Source: Methanomassiliicoccaceae archaeon UBA472
Lineage (GTDB): Archaea > Thermoplasmatota > Thermoplasmata > Methanomassiliicoccales > UBA472
Direction: 5' to 3'
Assembly (NCBI GenBank): GCA_002497075.1
Contig: DAML01000019.1
Span: 1 to 43,543, forward strand
DNA: 43,543 nt
The notes under the pieces are model-generated. The model was not told the origin of the DNA, did not search any database, and saw only the letters and a list, made by a program, of their open reading frames with translations. Shown here piece by piece: positions 38,885-43,543 of this stretch (position 1 is its first letter; the number at the start of each line of letters is the position of its first letter). Position numbers and translations under genes: made by a program.

Positions 38885-40633
38885 TCATCTGATCCTGCTA
38901 CCGCAGTTGCTGCAGAACGAACCCTCTCCGCTCAGCGGCGAACCGCAGTTCATGCAGAACTTGGGTGCCGGCAATGGTTGCGATCCGACCGAGGGCGCAG
39001 GGTCTGCCAACGTTCCCAGGGCATCGACAGGCGCCCCTTCCCCGCTGACCGCGAGATCGTCCGGCGAATTTTGCGGCGCCTCGATGGGGTTTGCACCCGC
39101 GGCGGGTAGGCTCGCGTCCTTACCTAGCCCGTAGTTCTGCGGTGACGGGTAGCCAAGCGGCGGGTGGGGCGGGTGTTGCTGCGACAAAGCGGCCCTCTCA
39201 GCGCGTTTCTTGCCTTGGACATAAATAACGGCGATCACTATGACGCATGCCGCAAGTAGAAGGAGGATCAGTACGGACCAGAACGGAACGCCCCCATCCT
39301 CGAGCCCGGGCTCCGCCACCACGGCCGAGGCCCTTGGACCGATGCCAACCGAGTTATGGGCCGCCACGGTGAACAGGTACTGCAATCCATTCTCCAGGTC
39401 CTCGATGGTGACGGAGGTGTCCTCTGCGACGGCCACCTGCTCCCCGTCCTGATAGATGACGTAATAGTCGATCTCCGTCGCGCCCTCCTCCTCCGGGGCG
39501 GTCCAGCTCAGGGTCACCGATCCATCCCGGTTGGTCACCTCAAGGTCCGTCGGCGTTCCTGGGAGGTCCCCCTCTCCCACAGGGGTGACGGTGACCGGGG
39601 AGCTGGCCGGTCCTTCGCCCAAGGCGTTGTTCGCCGTCACGGTAAATGTGTAATCGACGCCGTTGATCAAGTCGTCCACGATGGCGGAAGTGCCCTCAAC
39701 GACGGCCACCTGCTCCCCGTCCTGATAGATCATGTAATGATCGATCGCCGCTCCCCCATCGCTGTTCGGAGGGAACCAGCTCAGGGTCACCGCGCCATCG
39801 CCGGCCTCGGCCGCCAGACCCACCGGGGCGCCGAGCTGGACCTCCACCTCCAGCACGTACGCCTCATCGTACTCCTCCGGCATCTCGCCGATGTCCCAGC
39901 CCAGCCCGGTGGTCTCGCAGTAATAGTACTTCGCTCCGTCCACCTCGTAGTACCAGCCGGAAAGGCCGATGCAGCCGACTCCCACCGCGATGTGATCATC
40001 GAATATCAGCAGGGCCGTCCCGTAACCCAGGGCGGACATGAGCGTGGAATAAAGGAAGGAGGTGTCCTCGCAATCCCCGCTCCCTTCATACAATGTCTCC
40101 ACCGGGAAGCTCCAGTAGTCCGTCATGGAGTGCGTCACGGCATCCGTGGCGTAGGGCAGGGTCTGCACGAAGGTCAGTACCAGACTGGCCAGCTCCGCCT
40201 CGTCAAGTCCGGCCTGCTCGCCGAGGTCGTCCATGCGCTCGGCGAGGAAGACGATGACGCTGTCGTCAACGGTGATGAAGTTCAGGGCATTGTCGCGGTC
40301 GCTGAGAATGGTCATGTAGCGTTCCGTCTCAAGGTCCACGTAATAGCTGTACTGCTCATAGCTCAGATCGAAGGAGACCGAATAATCATCGTAATCGTAC
40401 GTCCAGGCGTAGGTGAGGCTGCCGTTACCCTCCGCGTAATGGTCAAGGGACAGGGAATGGCCGCCGATCGGCACGGGAGAGGCATGGTCATCATAGAAGG
40501 CCAGAACGCCCTCTCGTGCCGCACCGTCATCTCCGCCCGAACAAAGGCAGCTGCCAACCGTCGGCAGGACCAGCACGGCGATCAACAGCAAGGAGATAAA
40601 CGATGATTGGAAACGCCCCTGTCCCTTATTCAA
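38885..40633 (-). CDS. Transglutaminase-like Fn3 lipoprotein with intracellular zinc ribbon
   Basis: A 582-residue protein. A signal sequence with a lipobox-like VGSC (Cys29) starts it. Residues ~145-262 resemble a transglutaminase/protease-like fold with Cys188 (GSGDCEDTSFL), His214 (FDDHIAVGVG) and Glu240 (YYYCETTGLGWD) as the likely triad. Two Fn3 domains follow (~268-450). A membrane helix (~457-480) and KKR come next, then a Pro-rich tail of about 75 residues and a zinc ribbon (C560, C563, C574, C577) that would lie in the cytoplasm. The start is TTG 40633 with a GAGGGGCGGG site; no in-frame ATG gives the signal peptide. Peptide-bond cleavage or crosslinking at the surface is inferred from the triad. 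Confidence 0.83.
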   Translation of the reverse strand: MNKGQGRFQSSFISLLLIAVLVLPTVGSCLCSGGDDGAAREGVLAFYDDHASPVPIGGHSLSLDHYAEGNGSLTYAWTYDYDDYSVSFDLSYEQYSYYVDLETERYMTILSDRDNALNFITVDDSVIVFLAERMDDLGEQAGLDEAELASLVLTFVQTLPYATDAVTHSMTDYWSFPVETLYEGSGDCEDTSFLYSTLMSALGYGTALLIFDDHIAVGVGCIGLSGWYYEVDGAKYYYCETTGLGWDIGEMPEEYDEAYVLEVEVQLGAPVGLAAEAGDGAVTLSWFPPNSDGGAAIDHYMIYQDGEQVAVVEGTSAIVDDLINGVDYTFTVTANNALGEGPASSPVTVTPVGEGDLPGTPTDLEVTNRDGSVTLSWTAPEEEGATEIDYYVIYQDGEQVAVAEDTSVTIEDLENGLQYLFTVAAHNSVGIGPRASAVVAEPGLEDGGVPFWSVLILLLLAACVIVIAVIYVQGKKRAERAALSQQHPPHPPLGYPSPQNYGLGKDASLPAAGANPIEAPQNSPDDLAVSGEGAPVDALGTLADPAPSVGSQPLPAPKFCMNCGSPLSGEGSFCSNCGSRIR

Positions 40634-40668
40634 TTGCCCGCCCCTCTGGCATCCTCAGACCCGATCGA

Positions 40669-40698
40669 ACCTCGATTGAGGTACGTTCCATATAAAGG
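40669..40698 (-). promoter_or_regulatory. TATA box and hairpin at the start of the lipoprotein transcript
   Basis: CCATATAAAGG (40688-40698; CCTTTATATGG as read) is a clear TATA box about 55-65 bp upstream of the TTG start. ACCTC (40669-40673) and GAGGT (40678-40682) form a small stem at the predicted transcription start. The rest of the 223-bp gap to 40856 holds nothing I recognise beyond a possible TATA (CGCATATGTA, 40823-40832) for the next gene. Confidence 0.5.
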
Positions 40699-40856
40699 CT
40701 CAGAATGATTTGTCCATTCACGGATCAGCGCCAAAGGGGCGAGCGTTCATTGGTACAGCCCGATCGAATCAAATGATCTGACTCTAGGATCTTCCACCTC
40801 GAAAACCGACCTAGTGACAGAACGCATATGTACCCGCCACCGGTCTACTCATTTCT

Positions 40857-41954
40857 ATGAAGGCGAGGGCCCAGATCATGATCGCGATGGCCATTGTTGC
40901 AGGCATGCTCGTCACCGGCGGCCTGGTCCCGTCCCTGCAGGCTGATGGGGACCCTACCGAGCTGGTTCCCGTTCCCCGGGTCGATGAGTACCACGAGTAC
41001 AACATGACCGTAGAGGGAAGCGAGACCCAGGATTTCATCTATGAACAGTGGTACCTGGCCATCCATCATGGGGACGTCATGACCCTGCTGCAGGCCGTCA
41101 GGATGAGGGAGAGGTACAACATGTCCGTCGATTATCAGATGAACGTTCACTATTCCGTCGGGGGCGTACTTTACATCGCCCAGTTCATGATGGTCAACGC
41201 GAACTTCATCATAGGGGGCCAGACGGTGTCCTCCCCTCTCAACACCAGCGACGATTTCGAGCTGACGCACACGCCGATAAGGTACGACGGCAATGTTCCT
41301 TCGTTCTACTGCAACATGAGCTACGAAAGGGTCCACGTCTATCCGGGCGACCTGGTGGATTCCACGTTCGACCTGACCCTTTGTCACCACATAGTCTGTG
41401 ACTGGAACCGGACCGATATCAAGGTGGAGGCGATATTCGATCTCGCCGATACCAGGTTCGTGGACGCCAACGGCACCGAGCACCAGGCGGGCGAGCCGTT
41501 CGCCGCCGAGGTGGCTTACACCATGGCCCTGGGCTGCCCCGGGGTGGTCGACGGGCCGATCGTTCCCACCCGTTGCTCAAACACCACCCTGGAGTACAAC
41601 ATGACCACGGACAGCGGGGCGCCTCTGACCGTTTCCAAGATGAAGATGCTGGACGACTTCACGGTCCACAACGCCACTGGGGACCGCGCCGCCACCGCGT
41701 ACTCGTGGATAGAACATCATATACAATCACTGGTCATCCACGGGTTCCCGAACCTGACCTACATGGACACGCAATGGATGCACAGCGACCCGGAGCTGAC
41801 ATTGTTCCATGACCGGGCCTTCGTCTGGGAGGAGGACGAGGGCGGGCTCACGCTGTTCAGGTACGTGGACCCTCTGGTGTTCTTGGCTGCCATGACGGTA
41901 TCGATCGTCGCAGTGGTGTCGTTGGTCCTCTGGATGAGGAAGAAGCGAACCTGA
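40857..41954 (+). CDS. Exported, membrane-anchored protein of unknown function (paralogue 1)
   Basis: A 365-residue protein with a signal peptide (about 1-29), an extracellular region rich in N-x-S/T sequons (about ten), and a C-terminal membrane helix (VFLAAMTVSIVAVVSLVLW) ending RKKRT. I recognise no family. It is clearly related to the gene at 42455: shared blocks include STFDLTLxHH, NTTLEYNxTT, GAPLTxSxM, VHGFP/IHGFP and DPExTxxHDR. Conserved His and Asp residues in the blocks might bind metal, but no catalytic motif is known. ATG 40857 lies at leaderless distance from CGCATATGTA. It shares the signal/anchor style of the Fn3 proteins. Confidence 0.82.
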   Translation: MKARAQIMIAMAIVAGMLVTGGLVPSLQADGDPTELVPVPRVDEYHEYNMTVEGSETQDFIYEQWYLAIHHGDVMTLLQAVRMRERYNMSVDYQMNVHYSVGGVLYIAQFMMVNANFIIGGQTVSSPLNTSDDFELTHTPIRYDGNVPSFYCNMSYERVHVYPGDLVDSTFDLTLCHHIVCDWNRTDIKVEAIFDLADTRFVDANGTEHQAGEPFAAEVAYTMALGCPGVVDGPIVPTRCSNTTLEYNMTTDSGAPLTVSKMKMLDDFTVHNATGDRAATAYSWIEHHIQSLVIHGFPNLTYMDTQWMHSDPELTLFHDRAFVWEEDEGGLTLFRYVDPLVFLAAMTVSIVAVVSLVLWMRKKRT

Positions 41955-42233
41955 TGCCGGTCACTGTATCTCGTTTTAAGGAGAATTAGCGCCGAGCGGC
42001 AACGATTGTCGGTTTTGGGATCATTTCTCGCTCGTTGGGTCCGTCCGGCAAGTGCCCAGTTCACAGTCCGGCGTGATCGGCGGTTCGAACCGTTTGTAAA
42101 AAAGGGTTCATTTTCCAACGCTAGAGCTAACAACGCTCTGTTTGCTTTAATTGTTTTAGATGGTAGAGCGGCCTTGGTAGAACGAATGGGGTCAAAAGCA
42201 GATGTTCGATTTTACCGGTCCAGAGGTGACAGC
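41955..42233. other. Non-coding stretch between the two exported paralogues
   Basis: This 279-bp stretch is more AT-rich than its surroundings. A frame is open from 42006 but its translation looks random. It contains GGTTCGAACC (42082-42091) and TGGTAGAGC (42163-42171), each reminiscent of a tRNA arm, but no cloverleaf can be built. It also contains a 5-bp stem AGAGC/GCTCT (about 42123-42139) and one copy of GAATGGGGT (42184-42192) discussed elsewhere. Confidence 0.5.
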
Positions 42234-42293
42234 ATGGCCAAGATTGGAAAGAAGACCGACAAGGTCGCCAAGGACGCTGCTCCGAAGAACTGA
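42234..42293 (+). CDS. Possible 19-residue basic microprotein
   Basis: ATG 42234 is preceded at 4 nt by a full GAGGTGA ribosome site, one of the best in the window. It opens a 19-codon frame (MAKIGKKTDKVAKDAAPKN) ending in TGA. The peptide is Lys-rich with alternating basic and small residues. A stem followed by T5 (42319-42345) lies just after it, which would suit a short transcript. No family is known to me and coding status is unproven; a regulatory leader function is an alternative. Confidence 0.4.
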   Translation: MAKIGKKTDKVAKDAAPKN

Positions 42294-42318
42294 TCCTCAT
42301 AACGAGGTATCGGTACAT

Positions 42319-42345
42319 CCAAACCTTTTACCGAATTTGGTTTTT
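42319..42345 (+). terminator. Possible intrinsic-type terminator after the microORF
   Basis: CCAAA (42319-42323) and TTTGG (42336-42340) can pair and are followed directly by five T. The stem is short, so confidence is modest. Confidence 0.4.
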
Positions 42346-42417
42346 CAATTGAGGTGGTCTGTGAAGGATCGAATGGAACGGCGGTCACGTTCACGATAAA
42401 TACAGCGGCATCCAACA

Positions 42418-42447
42418 GAATGGGGTATATAATCAGAAACCCCATTC
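42418..42447. promoter_or_regulatory. Perfect 9-bp inverted repeat bracketing a TATA box
   Basis: GAATGGGGT (42418-42426) and ACCCCATTC (42439-42447) are perfect inverted arms separated by 12 nt. The TATA box TATATAAT (42426-42433) overlaps the inner end of the left arm. The right arm ends 8 bp before ATG 42455, close to the predicted transcription start. A repressor binding here would block both TATA-binding protein and polymerase. The same 9-mer occurs at 42184-42192. Confidence 0.65.
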
Positions 42448-42454
42448 AAAGCGC

Positions 42455-43522
42455 ATGGGCTTGCGTGCGATTGTTCTTGCGTCTCTCTCGGTGACGATAC
42501 TGTTGACGGTCGGGGCTGTATTTCCGAGCGCCAATGCCGAAGGGACCGCGGAGGGGATGGTCCCCGAACCCCAGCTCCTTGAGTGGCACATCTTCAACGA
42601 GCAGAAATATGGAATGCTGGTCAACGAAGAATGGGCCCTGGACATAAACAACGGCGGCACCCTGATCAAGCTGGCCGCCAGGAACATGACCCAGGACCAA
42701 GGTTACGCCACCGATTACCAGTTCAACATCCATTACGAGATCAATGGCACCTTGTACATAGCCCAGCTCATGATGATGGAGATGGGCGTGATCGTCGGGG
42801 AGCAGGGTATAGTGGTGAGCCTGTCCACCAGCAATGACCTGGAAATGAGCTATACGCCCATAGTGTACGTGGGGAACACCCCCACGCTCTGGTGCAACAT
42901 CTCCTTCAACAATATCCGACTTTACAGCAATGACCATCCGGGATCCACCTTCGACCTCACCCTGAGCCATCACGTCATCGCCAATTGGAACGAGACCATC
43001 GTCAAGGTCGAAGCGGCGTTCGACCTGAGCGACATGGTACTTTTCACCGGTCAGAACAGCGATGTCGAGATCGAGGACGGGGAGGAGTTCGCCGTGGAGG
43101 TCCATTACAGGATGGGGGTGCACAAGGCAAATTCCAACGAAGGTTTCCTTACCCCCTCCAGCCATTCGAACACCACCCTGGAGTATAACCTGACCACCTC
43201 CACCGGCGCTCCGCTGACGATATCTAGCATGAACATGAAGAACGATTTCACGATCTCCAACGAGACCGGCTCCTACGTGTCCACGGCCTATTCCCATCTG
43301 ATGTTCGAGAACGGTCCCATGGCCGTCCACGGGTTCCCGGGGCTGGTCTATAACGACACCGTTTCGTTGAAGAGCGACCCGGAGATCACCGTCTATCATG
43401 ACCGGGAGACCGATCAGGAAGGGCTGGACACATCTATCATGCCCTTGGTAATAGGAGCCGCCATCATCGCCGCGGCTGTCGTCTTATCGGTGTTCATAGC
43501 GAAAAAGAAAGAATGGATATGA
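42455..43522 (+). CDS. Exported, membrane-anchored protein of unknown function (paralogue 2)
   Basis: A 355-residue relative of the protein at 40857 with the same plan: signal peptide (about 1-28, ending ANAEG), a glycosylation-prone extracellular region (NMT, NGT, NIS, NET, NTT and NLT sequons among others), and a C-terminal membrane helix (PLVIGAAIIAAAVVLSVFIA) with KKKEWI. No known family or catalytic motif. Compared with paralogue 1, the cysteines in the STFDLTL block are replaced by Ser and Ala, so a disulfide there is not essential. The transcript should be leaderless and is probably regulated through the inverted repeat around its TATA box. Only 21 bp of the window follow the TGA. Confidence 0.82.
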   Translation: MGLRAIVLASLSVTILLTVGAVFPSANAEGTAEGMVPEPQLLEWHIFNEQKYGMLVNEEWALDINNGGTLIKLAARNMTQDQGYATDYQFNIHYEINGTLYIAQLMMMEMGVIVGEQGIVVSLSTSNDLEMSYTPIVYVGNTPTLWCNISFNNIRLYSNDHPGSTFDLTLSHHVIANWNETIVKVEAAFDLSDMVLFTGQNSDVEIEDGEEFAVEVHYRMGVHKANSNEGFLTPSSHSNTTLEYNLTTSTGAPLTISSMNMKNDFTISNETGSYVSTAYSHLMFENGPMAVHGFPGLVYNDTVSLKSDPEITVYHDRETDQEGLDTSIMPLVIGAAIIAAAVVLSVFIAKKKEWI

Positions 43523-43543
43523 GATGTGGGCCCGGTCGGATTT

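Noticed and set aside
39356..40606. 416-codon plus-strand frame opposite the transglutaminase-like lipoprotein
   Set aside because: Low-complexity His/Gly/Arg/Val shadow translation; the minus strand has a signal peptide, Fn3 domains and a zinc ribbon.
42060..42215. Possible tRNA gene (GGTTCGAACC and TGGTAGAGC look like T- and D-arm signatures)
   Set aside because: The two motifs are in the wrong order and about 70 nt apart, and no acceptor stem or anticodon arm can be paired around either.
42006..42233. Longer coding frame upstream of the microORF
   Set aside because: The translation has no family resemblance, no ribosome site, and an AT-rich, non-coding look; only the last 19 codons follow a good ribosome site.
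1..43543. Genome-wide recoding of TAG as a sense codon
   Set aside because: TAG ends about eight apparently complete genes here with family-typical lengths, so it behaves as a normal stop; the TAG at 30101 needs a local explanation or special context.

Overview
The window is about 43.5 kb of GC-rich, gene-dense DNA that reads as archaeal. AT-rich TATA-like boxes lie 25-35 bp upstream of many starts, several start codons look nearly leaderless, and GGTGA-type ribosome sites occur. There are long exported proteins full of N-glycosylation sequons with a C-terminal membrane anchor and a basic tail, and families common in archaea (DUF1284, DUF2148, GYD, NYN). The overall gene set suggests a Thermoplasmatota/Euryarchaeota member, perhaps near Methanomassiliicoccales. 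That placement is inference; no rRNA or other marker gene is present. I found no tRNA, rRNA, IS element or CRISPR array.

Layout. (1) 1-6156: a plus-strand operon for a membrane-bound complex related to group 4 hydrogenases and complex I (hyfB 3' part, hyfC, hyfE, hyfF, a hyfG-like large subunit, and a fused hyfH-hyfI). The large subunit has lost all four cysteines that bind the NiFe centre, while every Fe-S cysteine of the small subunit and ferredoxin domains is kept. This is therefore probably not a hydrogenase but an 'Ehr'-type (energy-converting hydrogenase related) ion-pumping redox complex. (2) 6158-19737: mostly single housekeeping and accessory genes: universal stress protein, GNAT, exonuclease III, an MFS exporter, a 7TM sensor histidine kinase, an SSAT-like acetyltransferase, a NYN nuclease-like protein, an aldo/keto reductase, an EEP hydrolase, aquaporin Z, a methyltransferase-like protein, three small flavin or Fe-S redox proteins, an HD hydrolase and a P5C-reductase-like enzyme. 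(3) 19744-29515: a zinc-ribbon/low-complexity/PH-like protein, a SagB-type nitroreductase, a hemerythrin-rubredoxin fusion, an MFS exporter, a GYD protein, a CPA2 antiporter, DUF1284, an unknown helical protein, a DUF998 membrane protein and an AMP-forming acetyl-CoA synthetase. (4) 29786-43522: a surface-protein region. It holds a small repeat/Fn3 gene interrupted by an in-frame TAG, its 1748-residue relative with 21 propeller-like repeats and 7 Fn3 domains, a transglutaminase-like Fn3 lipoprotein with an intracellular zinc ribbon, and two related exported membrane-anchored proteins. A flavodoxin, an MFS drug exporter and a hotdog thioesterase lie between them.

How it fits together. The redox genes (Ehr-like complex, flavodoxin, hemerythrin-rubredoxin, DUF2148, flavin-binding proteins) fit a largely anaerobic, ferredoxin-based metabolism with oxygen or stress defence. 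AcsA, aquaporin and the CPA2 antiporter suggest acetate use and ion and water balance. The last 14 kb looks devoted to the cell surface. The most interesting leads are the cysteine-free large subunit, the amber-interrupted Fn3 gene, the 21-repeat/7-Fn3 protein, the inverted repeat that brackets the TATA box at 42418-42447, and a 93-nt structured element at 14035-14127.
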